A DNA stretch of 64,000 nucleotides. Source: an uncultured Sphingomonas sp. (GTDB taxonomy: Bacteria; Pseudomonadota; Alphaproteobacteria; Sphingomonadales; Sphingomonadaceae). Each line of letters begins with the position of its first letter. The stretch's first letter is position 1. A model generated the notes under the pieces. It saw nothing but the letters and a program-made list of their open reading frames with translations, was not told where the DNA came from and ran no database searches. The translations under genes and the position numbers were made by a program. Shown piece by piece: positions 16,220-25,689 of the stretch. The stretch spans positions 183,291 to 247,290 of the forward strand of contig NZ_CAMLDL010000001.1 in the NCBI RefSeq assembly GCF_946478955.1, read 5' to 3'.

Positions 16220-17797
16220 ATGGCAAAGCAGGGCGTGAACCTCGTCAAGGCCACCGGCACGATCGGTGGTCTGACGCTGGTCAGTCGTATCGCGGGTTTT
16301 GGCCGCGAAATGCTGATGAGCCGCGTAATGGGCGCGAGTTGGCAGGCCGATGCGTTTTTCATCGCGTTCCGGCTTCCCAACACCTTTCGCCGCCTATTCG
16401 GCGAAGGCGCGTTCAGCGCAGGGTTCGTCCCGCTTTATGCCCAGCGACTTCACGGACCGGATGGGGAAGCCGAAGCCAAGAAATTTTCCGAAGAGGTCCT
16501 TGCGGTATTCGCACCGACCCTGATCCTCTTCACGCTGCTGTTCGAGGTCATCATGGGACCGTTCGTCTCGGCCCTGTCGGGCTATCACGGCGAAAAACTG
16601 GCCTTGGCGACCTTCCTCACCCGTATAACCTTCCCGTACCTCATCCTGATCAGCCTGGTGTCGCTGTTCAGCGGCATTCTGAACAGCTTGTCACGGTTCA
16701 CGGCGGCGGCCTTCGCCCCCGCCCTGCTCAACCTCGCCATGCTGAGTGCGCTGATTTTCTTCCCGCAGGGCGGTCAGACGACGGCAATCGCACTCGCCGT
16801 GTCGGTGACATTGGGCGGCGTCCTACAGCTCGCCTTTCTGATGGCATCCTGCGCCCGTGCTGGCATTGTCCTCAAGTGGCGCAAGCCGCAGATGACGCCC
16901 GGCGTTCGCCAGTTTGTTAAGGTAGTCATCCCTGCCACGCTGGGCGCCGGCGTCTATCAGATCAGCGCCTTCATCGACACATTCTTCCTCGCCCGCATTG
17001 GCACCGGTGCGCAGAGCTATTTCAACTATGCGGACCGGCTCAATCAGCTGCCGCTGGGCATCATCGGCGCTGCCGTCGGCACCGCTATCCTGCCGCAGAT
17101 CAGCAGGCATGTCGGCTCCGGGGAAACCCATGAGGCCGCACAGGTTCAGGGACGCGCGGCCGAGCTTGCCATGCTGCTCTGCATTCCGGCCGCCCTCGCG
17201 CTGTCCGTGACCGCGGGACCGTTGATCGGCGCGCTTTTCCAGGGTGGCCGCTTCACCGCAGAAGATGCGCAGATTACGGCGCTGACCCTGTCGATCATCG
17301 TCATGGGGCTTCCAGCCTATGTTCTGGTAAAGGTGCTGACACCCGGCTTTTACGCGCGGCAGGATACGGCGACGCCTGTAAAGACGGCGGTCGTTACGTT
17401 GATCGCCAACGTCATTCTCAACTTCATTCTTATCCGTCAGTACGGCATCGCCGGCCTTGCTGCGGCCATGGCGATCTGCGCCTGGCTAAATTGCCTGATG
17501 CTTTACGTCATTCTTCATTATCGCGGCTATTTCCGGATTGAAGGGTGGCTGGCCAGCCGCATCATTCGCCAACTTGTGGCGGGCGCCGCAATGGTTGCGG
17601 TGCTATGGCTCCTGAAGATTGAGCTGGGCGGATTCTTCACCGGCTCCGCCGGTCATCGGCTGATCGGCGTTGCCGCACTCGTTGGCGGCGGCATGGCGGT
17701 GTATTTCCCCTTGGTGTGGCTGATTGGCGGCATGGACAAGGGCGACATCAAGGCGCTGCTCCGTCGGCGCGGCAAGAAGGGTAGCGATAGCGTATGA
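16220..17797 (+). CDS. murJ: Lipid II flippase MurJ
   Basis: A 525-aa polytopic MATE-fold protein with 14 expected helices; it flips lipid II across the inner membrane for peptidoglycan synthesis. Family signatures are GGLTLVSRIAGFGREMLMSR, DAFFIAFRLPNTFRRLFGEG and AFSAGFVPLY at the N-terminus and PLGIIGAAVGTAILPQISRH in the middle. The start ATG lies 18 bases after secB, and the end overlaps trpS by four bases (ATGA). Confidence 0.96.
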   Translation: MAKQGVNLVKATGTIGGLTLVSRIAGFGREMLMSRVMGASWQADAFFIAFRLPNTFRRLFGEGAFSAGFVPLYAQRLHGPDGEAEAKKFSEEVLAVFAPTLILFTLLFEVIMGPFVSALSGYHGEKLALATFLTRITFPYLILISLVSLFSGILNSLSRFTAAAFAPALLNLAMLSALIFFPQGGQTTAIALAVSVTLGGVLQLAFLMASCARAGIVLKWRKPQMTPGVRQFVKVVIPATLGAGVYQISAFIDTFFLARIGTGAQSYFNYADRLNQLPLGIIGAAVGTAILPQISRHVGSGETHEAAQVQGRAAELAMLLCIPAALALSVTAGPLIGALFQGGRFTAEDAQITALTLSIIVMGLPAYVLVKVLTPGFYARQDTATPVKTAVVTLIANVILNFILIRQYGIAGLAAAMAICAWLNCLMLYVILHYRGYFRIEGWLASRIIRQLVAGAAMVAVLWLLKIELGGFFTGSAGHRLIGVAALVGGGMAVYFPLVWLIGGMDKGDIKALLRRRGKKGSDSV

Positions 17798-18798
17798 GCA
17801 AGATGCGCGTTCTGTCAGGCATTCAGCCGACGGGCGATCTTCACCTTGGAAACCTCCTCGGCGCGATCATGCGCTGGGTGCGTATGCAGGATGAGGCGGA
17901 TTGCTATTTCTTTCTGGCTGACCTGCATTCGCTGTCCGACCACATCGATCCCAAGGTTCGTCTTGCCAACAAGCGCGAAATGACCGCTGCGCTGGTCGCC
18001 AGCGGAATTGATCCGGGTCGTTCGGTGCTGTTCGCGCAGTCGGATGTGCCGGCCCATGCTGAACTCTGCTGGATTTTGAACGGGGTCGCCCGGATGGGGT
18101 GGCTCAACCGCATGACCCAGTGGAAAGACAAGGCGGGTAAGAACCGCGAGTCTGCGTCGGTCGCATTGTTCGATTATCCGGTACTGCAGGCGGCCGACAT
18201 TCTGCTTTACAAACCGACCCATGTGCCGGTCGGCGAAGACCAGAAGCAGCACATTGAGCTGACCCGCGACATCGCGATCAAGTTCAATAATGATTATGGC
18301 ACCGATCTGTTCGTAATCCCCGAACCCTATATCGGCGGCGGTACGGCGGCGCGGGTGATGAGCCTGCGCGATGGGACGGCGAAAATGTCAAAATCCGACC
18401 CGTCGGAAATGAGCCGCATAAATTTGACTGACAGCGACGACGATATCCTCCAGAAAATCCGCAAGGCAAAGACGGATCCGGAACCCTTACCGACCGATCC
18501 TGCCGATCTGGCGAACCGACCGGAAGCGCGCAACCTCGTGGGGATTATGGCGGCCGTTACCGGCTTAAGCGAGACCCAGGTGTTGGCCCAATATGGTGGT
18601 CAGGGATTTGGCGCGTTCAAACCCGCGCTTGCTGATGCGGTGATTGCGTTGATCGCGCCCCTGCGCGCCCGACTGGTTGAGCTACGCCGCGATGAAGCGG
18701 CGATCGATGCGATCCTTGAAAAAGGTGCCACTAAGGCAGCGGAAACTGCCGCGCCCACTCTGACTGCCGCCTATCGCGCTGTCGGCCTTCGATCCTAA
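17794..18798 (+). CDS. trpS: Tryptophanyl-tRNA synthetase
   Basis: A 334-aa class I aminoacyl-tRNA synthetase of normal length. The HIGH-equivalent is in SGIQPTGDLHLGNLLGA, DLHSLSDH follows, and the KMSKS loop is AKMSKSDPS. It charges tRNA-Trp. It is coupled to murJ through an ATGA overlap. Confidence 0.97.
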   Translation: MSKMRVLSGIQPTGDLHLGNLLGAIMRWVRMQDEADCYFFLADLHSLSDHIDPKVRLANKREMTAALVASGIDPGRSVLFAQSDVPAHAELCWILNGVARMGWLNRMTQWKDKAGKNRESASVALFDYPVLQAADILLYKPTHVPVGEDQKQHIELTRDIAIKFNNDYGTDLFVIPEPYIGGGTAARVMSLRDGTAKMSKSDPSEMSRINLTDSDDDILQKIRKAKTDPEPLPTDPADLANRPEARNLVGIMAAVTGLSETQVLAQYGGQGFGAFKPALADAVIALIAPLRARLVELRRDEAAIDAILEKGATKAAETAAPTLTAAYRAVGLRS

Positions 18799-18910
18799 AT
18801 CGCATTAAAGGGTCGTCTAGCCGACACCTTCGCTTCATCGGCTATTCAGCACGCTTGGTGCTAAGCTGACGGGCGATGAGAGGGTTTCCGACTCGGAAAG
18901 GGTGTCAGTG

Positions 18911-19606
18911 ATGAAGTTCAACAAGGTAATGGCGGCGATTGCGCTCGGCGTTTCGGCGCTCGGTCTTTCCGCCTGCGCGACTGGATTCCCGACCAAGGTT
19001 TCTCGCTATCAGGCGATGCCTGCGCCGCAGGGCCAAAGCTTCGTGGTCGTACCCATGGATGCCCGCAACGTCGGCGGCCTCGAATTTTCGCGCTATGCCG
19101 AACTCGTGTCGCAGCAGATGCAGGCTCAGGGATATGCCCAGGCTCCGTCGATCAACCAGGCAACGATGGTCGTTCAGGTTGGATATGATGTCGACAATGG
19201 CAGGACCGAAGTTGTCAGCGACCCATTTTACAGCGCCCGGTGGCGTGATCCATTTGGATGGAGCTCGTCGTCCTATTGGGGCCGGCCCTATTATTATTCG
19301 CGCTATGGCTATTACGGCCCGCGGTCGGGATTTTATTTCGGCTGGGACGATCCCTTCTGGGGCTCGCCATGGGATAGCGGCATTCGCAGCTACACCAGCT
19401 ATACCAGCGAGCTGGACATGACCATTCGCCGCAAAGCGGATAATGCATCGCTGTTCGAAGGTAAGGCGCGGGCGCGTTCGACGACCGACAATCTCGGCGT
19501 GCTTGTTCCTAACCTGGTGCAGGCGATGTTCACCGGCTTCCCCGGTCAGTCGGGTGAGACGATTAAGATCACCGTCCCGCCGCCGCAGAAAGCGCCGAAG
19601 GGCTGA
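18911..19606 (+). CDS. DUF4136-type lipoprotein
   Basis: ATG 18911 is preceded by AAAGGG; two GTG codons just upstream are alternatives. The 231-aa product has a signal peptide with lipobox GLSAC (Cys near 22), then a domain with LEFSRYAELVSQQMQAQGY, typical of DUF4136 lipoproteins, a Tyr/Ser/Trp-rich middle (about 100-155) and a conserved YTSELDMTIRRKADN strand. Envelope location is inferred from the lipobox; the function is unknown. A Rho-independent terminator follows. Confidence 0.82.
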   Translation: MKFNKVMAAIALGVSALGLSACATGFPTKVSRYQAMPAPQGQSFVVVPMDARNVGGLEFSRYAELVSQQMQAQGYAQAPSINQATMVVQVGYDVDNGRTEVVSDPFYSARWRDPFGWSSSSYWGRPYYYSRYGYYGPRSGFYFGWDDPFWGSPWDSGIRSYTSYTSELDMTIRRKADNASLFEGKARARSTTDNLGVLVPNLVQAMFTGFPGQSGETIKITVPPPQKAPKG

Positions 19607-19632
19607 TAGGACCGCAGGCACAATGAGAATAT

Positions 19633-19665
19633 AGCCCCCCGGCGTTTATCTCGGTGGGCTTTTTC
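19633..19665 (+). terminator. Rho-independent terminator after the lipoprotein gene
   Basis: AGCCCCCC, a loop of about 12 bases, then GGTGGGCT followed by TTTTCTT. The stem is 8 bp with one mismatch. It lies 27 bases after the lipoprotein stop. Confidence 0.75.
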
Positions 19666-19710
19666 TTGACCGCCGTTGCGCAGGGCCGCCGAATTCGCCA
19701 CTTCGCCACG

Positions 19711-20208
19711 ATGATGATTCGCGATGAGCGCACCAGCGATGTGCAACCAGTCCGCGATCTGGTGCGGCTCGCGTTCGCGCTCGCCGACCATGCGAGTGGC
19801 ACAGAACAGCAGATTATCGACGAATTACGGTTAGCAGGCGCGTTGACCCTTTCGCTGGTCGCGGAAGACGAAGGTGCAGTTATCGGGCATGTGGCCATTT
19901 CGCCGGTGTCCATTGGATCGGTCGACGGATGGTATGGGCTTGGCCCCGTCGCCGTTGATCCGCAGCACCAGCGCAAAGGCGTCGGCGCCCTTCTAATTGG
20001 GGCAGCATTGGACCGCCTCAGGGAGGTTGGTGCGGCGGGGTGCGTTGTTCTTGGAGACCCCGGCTATTATGGCCGATTTGGATTTGCCCATGATCCGCAA
20101 ATGGCGTTCGCCGATGCGCCTCCGCCTTACTTTCAGGCGATCAGTTTTGGTGGACCGCGGCCCAGTGGGACGGTGACATACCATCCGGCCTTCACCGTCG
20201 CGCCATAG
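19711..20208 (+). CDS. GNAT-family N-acetyltransferase
   Basis: A 165-aa protein from ATG 19711 (a second ATG follows directly). The GNAT fold is complete: an N-terminal strand with IRDERTSDVQPVRDLVR, an acetyl-CoA binding motif GLGPVAVDPQHQRKGVGALLI (Q-x-x-G-x-G form) and the C-terminal GDPGYYGRFGF motif common to YhbS-like proteins. The acceptor substrate is unknown. No clear ribosome binding site is seen, and the gene stands alone. Confidence 0.85.
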   Translation: MMIRDERTSDVQPVRDLVRLAFALADHASGTEQQIIDELRLAGALTLSLVAEDEGAVIGHVAISPVSIGSVDGWYGLGPVAVDPQHQRKGVGALLIGAALDRLREVGAAGCVVLGDPGYYGRFGFAHDPQMAFADAPPPYFQAISFGGPRPSGTVTYHPAFTVAP

Positions 20209-20267
20209 ATCCAGAAGGTCTGGGCCGGCTGCTTCGGCGCCATGAAACTGAGCGCGCTCCGGCGCAC

Positions 20268-20300
20268 AAAAAAAGCCCGCCCGGATCGCTCCGGACGGGC
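20268..20300 (-). terminator. Rho-independent terminator of dnaA
   Basis: On the minus strand, GCCCGTCCGGA, a short loop, TCCGGGCGGGC and then TTTTTTT. The stem is 11 bp with one G-T-type mismatch. It lies 35 bases after the dnaA stop. Confidence 0.85.
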
Positions 20301-20334
20301 CCCTCTGAACCAGTTTGGGGACTGGTATTCGGCT

Positions 20335-21756
20335 TTAACCCTCTAATTGCCGCGTCAGCAGACGGATATCGGCGTCGAGTTCCGAATCCGCCGCGCGCAG
20401 GCGTTCAATCTGCCGGACAGCATGAATGACGGTAGTGTGGTCCCGGCCGCCGAAGCGACGACCAATGTCGGGCAGTGACTTTGGAGTCAGCTGCTTCGAC
20501 AGGTACATCGCCACCTGCCTTGGTCGCGCCACCTCCCTGGCGCGGCGCGCCGATGTCATTTCCGCCTTCCGGATGCGATAATGCTCGGCGACCTGGGTCT
20601 GAATTTCGTCGATCGAGATACGGCGCTGATTGGCGCGCAGCACATTGGCCAGCACCTCCTCAACGAATGGAACGTCAATCGCCTTGCCGGTCATCATGGC
20701 GTAGGCGGCGATCCGGTTCAGCGCCCCTTCCAGCTCGCGAACCGAGTTGCTGATGCGGCGGGCGAGAAATTCGACAACAGCGCGCGGCATGTCGACACCC
20801 GGAAGGGCCGTCAGCTTTGCCTCAATGATGTTGAGCCGAAGCTCATAATCAGCGGCGTTAATGTCAGCGACAAGACCCCAGCTCAGACGAGAAAGAATGC
20901 GCGGAGCGATGCCATCAAGATCCTGCGGCGCACGATCCGATGTGATCACCAGACGGCGGCCCGCCGTGATGATCTCGTTCATGGTGTGGAAGAATTCTTC
21001 CTGCGTCGAATCCTTACCGGCGATGAATTGAACATCGTCGATCAGCAGTAGATCGGCGCTACGCAAGCGCCCTTTGAAGCCAATCGTATCATTCTCACGC
21101 AGGGCGCGAATGAACTCGACCATGAATTTTTCCGCCGACATCGACACGACCTTCGCCGTCGGATTGCGATCGAGAAATGCCTGGCCGATGGCGTGCAGCA
21201 GGTGCGTCTTGCCGCGCCCGGTGCCACCGTGGAGGAACAGCGGATTGAAAACGACCGTGTCTGCCGTGGCGAGCGTCCGTGCTGCAGTCGCGGCCACTTC
21301 ATTGGCCTTACCGACCACGAAGGTTTCGAAACGGTATCTGGCATCGAACTTCGGCGCCGCCGGATCGCGCGTCACTGCCGTGGCGGGAGCGGCCGGGATT
21401 TCTTCCAGAACAAGCAACGGCGACGGCTTCGGACCATCCGCCGATGCAACCACCCGCACCGACCGAACAATCGGAAGGACAGTGCGCCAGGCAAGATTCA
21501 GGCGATCTGCAAAATGGTTACGAACCCAATCCGCCATGAACTGGCTCGGCATGACGATATCGAGTTCACCCGAGTCGCCATCGAAACCGCCCAGCTCGGC
21601 GGGCTTCAACCAGCCATCGAAGGTCCGGGCACCGCAGTCGCGGCGCAGATTGGCGCGAATCGTTTCCCACGCTGCGTCGAGGGGAGCGGGCACGCCCAAA
21701 TCAACGCCCGTATTGCCGGCATCGGAAGCACACAAATTTTCCCGATCGCCTGACAC
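20335..21756 (-). CDS. dnaA: Chromosomal replication initiator DnaA
   Basis: GTG 21756 is chosen because GGGGAGA lies 9 bases upstream; a TTG at 21774 is the alternative. The 473-aa protein has domain I (about 25-90), a linker, the AAA+ domain with Walker A GGTGRGKT at 177-184 and Walker B LLLIDDVQF, and the C-terminal box-binding domain with the DnaA signature GRRFGGRDHTTVIHAVRQI. It melts the origin at DnaA boxes. It lies next to rpsT, as in many alphaproteobacteria. No consensus DnaA boxes were found in the upstream region. Confidence 0.96.
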   Translation of the reverse strand: MSGDRENLCASDAGNTGVDLGVPAPLDAAWETIRANLRRDCGARTFDGWLKPAELGGFDGDSGELDIVMPSQFMADWVRNHFADRLNLAWRTVLPIVRSVRVVASADGPKPSPLLVLEEIPAAPATAVTRDPAAPKFDARYRFETFVVGKANEVAATAARTLATADTVVFNPLFLHGGTGRGKTHLLHAIGQAFLDRNPTAKVVSMSAEKFMVEFIRALRENDTIGFKGRLRSADLLLIDDVQFIAGKDSTQEEFFHTMNEIITAGRRLVITSDRAPQDLDGIAPRILSRLSWGLVADINAADYELRLNIIEAKLTALPGVDMPRAVVEFLARRISNSVRELEGALNRIAAYAMMTGKAIDVPFVEEVLANVLRANQRRISIDEIQTQVAEHYRIRKAEMTSARRAREVARPRQVAMYLSKQLTPKSLPDIGRRFGGRDHTTVIHAVRQIERLRAADSELDADIRLLTRQLEG

Positions 21757-22125
21757 TGGCGCGTCTCTCCCCAAAATTGTTCTGTGGCAAAGCCATGACT
21801 AACCATTACGAGCAGCACCCGCAGCTCGTCCGGCACAACCGCCAAACTCTAGCCCCCCGGGAGCGGAATCGCCGCCGGAAGTGTTTTTTGGAAGCCTAAG
21901 CGGATCGATTCAAGACCCGAATTTTACAAAAAGTGAAATATATCGGCTTGACACTGGAAAAGCGCGAAAAGTGGCCAATTTGGCAGATTTCCGCCGTTTT
22001 TTCGAGAAAGAACGAATCAGGACTCTCGTTAATTGCCGGAATCGCTGGACTTTTTTCAGTCATCAAAATGAAACGGGCCGCCGGTCGCCCGACAGCCCGT
22101 TCCAAAATGCTACGAAGTTCAGCGT
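21757..22125. other. dnaA-rpsT intergenic region (369 bp)
   Basis: It holds the dnaA leader and the rpsT terminator. An AT-richer part at about 21885-22060 contains short A and T runs. I see no consensus TTATCCACA DnaA box and no convincing gene; the small open frames here have no ribosome binding site or recognisable product. It probably carries the dnaA promoter, but no clear -35/-10 pair stands out. Confidence 0.6.
22067..22105 (-). terminator. Terminator of rpsT
   Basis: On the minus strand, AACGGGC, a loop of about 16 bases, GCCCGTT and then TCATTTTG. The stem is a perfect 7 bp; the U tract is interrupted. It starts about 20 bases after the rpsT stop. Confidence 0.65.
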
Positions 22126-22389
22126 TTAGCTGATCGACGAAACCGCCTTGGTGAGGCGCGAGAACTTCCGCGAAGCGGTGTTCTTGTGAATCACGCCGCG
22201 TGCAACACCACGAGCCATTTCCGGCTGGGCCTTCTTCAGCGCATCGGCTGCTTCGTCCTTCTTGCCGGCGGCAATGGCCGACTCGACGGCCTTGATGAAG
22301 CTACGGATGCGGCTGACGCGGGCACCGTTGATCGCCGCGCGATTGGCGTTGCGACGGATGCGCTTCTTGGCTTGCGGCGTGTTCGCCAT
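22126..22389 (-). CDS. rpsT: 30S ribosomal protein S20
   Basis: An 87-aa basic helical protein: [18 protein letters not shown] at the N-terminus, a middle [19 protein letters not shown] and the conserved end [19 protein letters not shown]. This is the complete S20 pattern. It binds 16S rRNA early in small-subunit assembly. It is followed by its own terminator and then dnaA on the same strand. Confidence 0.97.
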   Translation of the reverse strand: MANTPQAKKRIRRNANRAAINGARVSRIRSFIKAVESAIAAGKKDEAADALKKAQPEMARGVARGVIHKNTASRKFSRLTKAVSSIS

Positions 22390-22501
22390 CGTTGGTCCTC
22401 ACAAAACTTGGTATCAATGAAAATGCGGCGCGAACCCCGTGGGTCGCACCGGCGTGCCGCTTCCCCTAGCGAAAGGGTCGATTCGCGTCAACCTGTCGTG
22501 G

Positions 22502-23317
22502 CTATCGCTGACAGGTTGCGCAATAGAAGGTCGATCGGCCGCTCTGGACCAATCGTTTTACGGTGCCGCCGCAGCCCTTGCACGCTTCTCCTTCCCGGCC
22601 ATAAACATCGAATTGCTTGGCAAAGTAACCAAGCTCTCCGTTTGGCGCCGCGAAATCCTTAAGCGTCGAACCGCCGACGGCAATGGCTTCATCTAGAATA
22701 GCCGGAATTGCGGCGGCTAGCGCATCCCGCTTGGCCTTACCGACCTTCTTCGCTGCTTTGCGCGGATCAATGCCTGCACGAAACAGGGCTTCACAGACAT
22801 AGATGTTGCCGAGGCCGGCGACGATCCGCTGATCAAGCAGTAATTGCTTTATCGGTGCTGTGCGCTCTGCAAAAGCCGCGCCCAACCATTCACCGCTAAG
22901 CAACGCACCAAGCGGTTCCGGGCCAAGTGCGGCGAAGGTCGGCCAAGTCGCAACCTGCGCAGTTGGCATCAGATCGAGTGAGCCAAAGCGGCGCGGGTCA
23001 TGAAGACTGATTATCCTGCCCTCACCCGTTTCAATCAGCAGATGATCATGCTTACCGATGTCGTCCGGGTCGATGCGCCAGCTTCCCGACATGCCAAGAT
23101 GAAATATCAGCGTATCGCCGCGATCGGTTTCGATGAGCCCATATTTGGCGCGGCGTCCCATCGCGGTGACGGTCGCCCCCGTGAGTCGTTGTCCCAAGTC
23201 AGGCGGCATTGCGCGGCGAAGGTCGGCGCGGCGCGGTTCAACACGGGCCAAACGGCGACCGAGCAATACCTGCTCCAGACCGCGAACGGTTGTTTCGACT
23301 TCGGGAAGTTCGGGCAT
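22502..23317 (-). CDS. mutM: Formamidopyrimidine-DNA glycosylase
   Basis: A 271-aa base-excision repair enzyme for oxidised purines. The catalytic N-terminus is MPELPEVETTVRGL (Pro2 nucleophile, Glu3). GRRAKYGL carries the conserved Lys, HLGMSGSW the lesion-recognition loop, and the helix-two-turn-helix has QRIVAGLGNIYVCEALF. A C-terminal zinc finger is present (CKGCGG and CATCQR). It is divergent from ubiE with 51 bases between starts. Confidence 0.96.
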   Translation of the reverse strand: MPELPEVETTVRGLEQVLLGRRLARVEPRRADLRRAMPPDLGQRLTGATVTAMGRRAKYGLIETDRGDTLIFHLGMSGSWRIDPDDIGKHDHLLIETGEGRIISLHDPRRFGSLDLMPTAQVATWPTFAALGPEPLGALLSGEWLGAAFAERTAPIKQLLLDQRIVAGLGNIYVCEALFRAGIDPRKAAKKVGKAKRDALAAAIPAILDEAIAVGGSTLKDFAAPNGELGYFAKQFDVYGREGEACKGCGGTVKRLVQSGRSTFYCATCQR

Positions 23318-23368
23318 CTTGTACCTGCATATGGCGCCTCGCCTGCAACCCCGCTAGAGGCTGCCACC

Positions 23369-24106
23369 ATGGATAGCGAACAGCAGGTCAATTTCGGCGA
23401 CGAGATCGTCACGGCTGCCGAAAAAACGCGGCGCGTCGGCGGGGTCTTTTCGTCGGTCGCGAAGAATTATGACGTTATGAACGACCTGATGTCGGGCGGC
23501 ATGCACCGGCTGTGGAAGGACCGGTTCGTCGCCAAGGTGAAACCGCGCGCCGGGGAGCATATCCTCGATATGGCCGGGGGCACCGGCGACATCGCCTTTC
23601 GCATGGCGAAGAAGGGCGCGCTGGTCACCGTCAGCGACATCAACGCCGACATGCTTGGCGTCGGTGAGGAGCGCGCCAAGGCAAAGGGTATCGACGGCCT
23701 GACCTGGCAGGTCGAAAATGCCGAGGTATTAAGTTTCGCCGACAACAGCTTTGATGCCTACACCATCGCCTTTGGCATCCGGAACGTCACCGACATTCCT
23801 GCCGCATTGAAGGAAGCACACCGCGTGCTGAAGCGCGGGGGTCGGCTCTATATCCTCGAGTTTTCAACCAGCGAATGGCCGGGGTTCGGGGAGCTTTATG
23901 ACCGTTATTCGGAGCATGTCATTCCGAAGATCGGCAAGGTCGCGGCCAAAGACGAGGACAGCTATCGCTATCTTGTGGAATCAATCCGTCGCCATCCACG
24001 AATGGAGCCGTTCCGAAAGATGATCGCCGATGCCGGGTTCAAATCGACCAGCATCGAGCCAATTCTCGGCGGCCTGGTCGCCATTCATGGCGGGTGGAAG
24101 ATCTGA
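23369..24106 (+). CDS. ubiE: Ubiquinone/menaquinone C-methyltransferase UbiE
   Basis: A 245-aa SAM-dependent methyltransferase acting on the quinone ring. ATG 23369 is used; the upstream frame is antisense to mutM. Signatures are RVGGVFSSVAKNYDVMNDLMSGGMHRLWK, the SAM motif ILDMAGGTGDIAF and ITIAFGIRNVTDIP-type TIAFGIRNVTD. It is followed at once by ubiB, so the two ubiquinone genes form an operon. Confidence 0.97.
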   Translation: MDSEQQVNFGDEIVTAAEKTRRVGGVFSSVAKNYDVMNDLMSGGMHRLWKDRFVAKVKPRAGEHILDMAGGTGDIAFRMAKKGALVTVSDINADMLGVGEERAKAKGIDGLTWQVENAEVLSFADNSFDAYTIAFGIRNVTDIPAALKEAHRVLKRGGRLYILEFSTSEWPGFGELYDRYSEHVIPKIGKVAAKDEDSYRYLVESIRRHPRMEPFRKMIADAGFKSTSIEPILGGLVAIHGGWKI

Positions 24107-24107
24107 T

Positions 24108-25649
24108 TTGACCGCCTCCACAACCCATCTTTACCGCCTATTGAAATGGGGCCGCACGCTGGCGCGCCATGGTGCGCTACAGGGGATTGAGAATGATCCG
24201 CTGACGCCGCCCAACGTGCGCCGATTGTGCCGGATTGCCCGATTTGGCTACTCGACGCCGGAAACGCCTAACTATGCCGCAGCGCTCCAGGAAATTGGTC
24301 CGGCCGCCATCAAACTTGGCCAGGCGCTCGCGACACGGCCCGATCTGGTTGGCGAAGCCGCGGCGGCCAATCTCCTCCAATTACAAGACTCGCTACCCCC
24401 CGCCCCTTTTGCCGACATCAAGGTGACGGTGGAAAAGGCGCTTGGCGGCCAAATAAGCGATTTTTACGCCGAATTTGACGAAACGCCGGTCGGTGCAGCG
24501 TCCATCGCTCAGGTACACCGCGCCAAAACGACCGAAGGCCGTGACGTTGCGGTAAAGGTCCTTCGGCCGGGTATTGAGGAAGAGTTTGATCGGGCTATCG
24601 AAACCTATGAATGGGCGGCCGCCCATGTCGAACTGCTGGGCGGCGAGGCAGAGCGGCTTCGCCCGCGAATGGTCATCGCCTATTTCAAACAATGGGTGCG
24701 CCGTGAAGTCGACTTGACCCGCGAAGCGGCATCGGCGTCCGAACTGAAACAGAATATGATCGCCGAACCGGGCTTCTATGTTCCGGATATCGATTGGGGC
24801 AGGACGGCGCGGCGGGTCATGACGCTGGAATGGCTCGATGGGATCAAGCTAACCAAGCGCGACGATCTGATCGCGGCGGGTCATGACCCCAAGGCTCTGG
24901 CCACGACACTGGTGCGGGCTTTTCTGCGCCAGGCGGTAGTCGACGGCTATTTCCACGCCGATCTTCATCAGGGCAATCTCTTCGCCTTGTCCGACGGCCG
25001 ACTTGCCGCCGTCGATTTCGGCATCATGGGGCGGATAAACCGTCAGGCGCGCATGTGGCTGGCCGAGATTCTCTACGGCCTGATCACGGGAAATTATCGC
25101 CGCGTTGCCGAAATTCATTTCGAGGCACAATATGTGCCGTCCCACCACAATGTTGATGAATTCGCGACCGCGCTGCGTGCCGTCGGAGAACCAATCCGCG
25201 GCCTGCCAGTGAAGCAAATCAGCGTGGGCCGCATGCTGGAGGGTCTGTTTTCCATTACCCGTGATTTCGAAATGGAAACGCAGCCGCATCTGCTGCTTCT
25301 CCAGAAGACGATGGTAATGGAAGAAGGCGTCGCAACCGCGCTCGACCCGGATATCAATATGTGGGAATCTGCCGAGCCCTTCCTGAAAGATTGGCTGCGC
25401 ACCGAATTGGGGCCGGAAACATATCTGGCTGACCGGATTATCGATACAGTTCGCGCGCTCAAGAAATTGCCGCACTTGATCGACAAGATCGACGCGCAAT
25501 ATCCGGAGCCGGGCGGCGCGCCGCCGCCGCCACCGCTTGCGGAGGTCGAACTCATCCAGCCGAGGCGAAGTGCCGGAACTGCTGTGATCGCGATTGCGAG
25601 TGCGGCCCTCGGCGCGGCCGCCGCGCTCGCCGCGACCTGGTGGTTTTAG
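24108..25649 (+). CDS. ubiB: Ubiquinone biosynthesis protein UbiB (ABC1/ADCK-like kinase)
   Basis: TTG 24108 starts one base after the ubiE stop and gives 513 aa. The atypical kinase-like domain has the KxGQ motif as AIKLGQALATRPDL, the Ala-rich P-loop PVGAASIAQVHRA, DVAVKVLRPG with the ATP-site Lys, and YFHADLHQGNLFALSDG followed by AVDFGIMGRI as catalytic and metal loops. A C-terminal hydrophobic stretch (AVIAIASAALGAAAALAATW) suggests membrane anchoring. UbiB supports ubiquinone synthesis; its exact reaction is not settled. Confidence 0.95.
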   Translation: MTASTTHLYRLLKWGRTLARHGALQGIENDPLTPPNVRRLCRIARFGYSTPETPNYAAALQEIGPAAIKLGQALATRPDLVGEAAAANLLQLQDSLPPAPFADIKVTVEKALGGQISDFYAEFDETPVGAASIAQVHRAKTTEGRDVAVKVLRPGIEEEFDRAIETYEWAAAHVELLGGEAERLRPRMVIAYFKQWVRREVDLTREAASASELKQNMIAEPGFYVPDIDWGRTARRVMTLEWLDGIKLTKRDDLIAAGHDPKALATTLVRAFLRQAVVDGYFHADLHQGNLFALSDGRLAAVDFGIMGRINRQARMWLAEILYGLITGNYRRVAEIHFEAQYVPSHHNVDEFATALRAVGEPIRGLPVKQISVGRMLEGLFSITRDFEMETQPHLLLLQKTMVMEEGVATALDPDINMWESAEPFLKDWLRTELGPETYLADRIIDTVRALKKLPHLIDKIDAQYPEPGGAPPPPPLAEVELIQPRRSAGTAVIAIASAALGAAAALAATWWF

Positions 25650-25689
25650 CCCTCTCGACTTTCGTTCGGCCGTTGGGCAACAACAGGCC

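Noticed and set aside
21757..22125. Replication origin next to dnaA
   Set aside because: No TTATCCACA-type DnaA boxes or iterons are visible, and in several alphaproteobacteria the origin lies elsewhere (near hemE).
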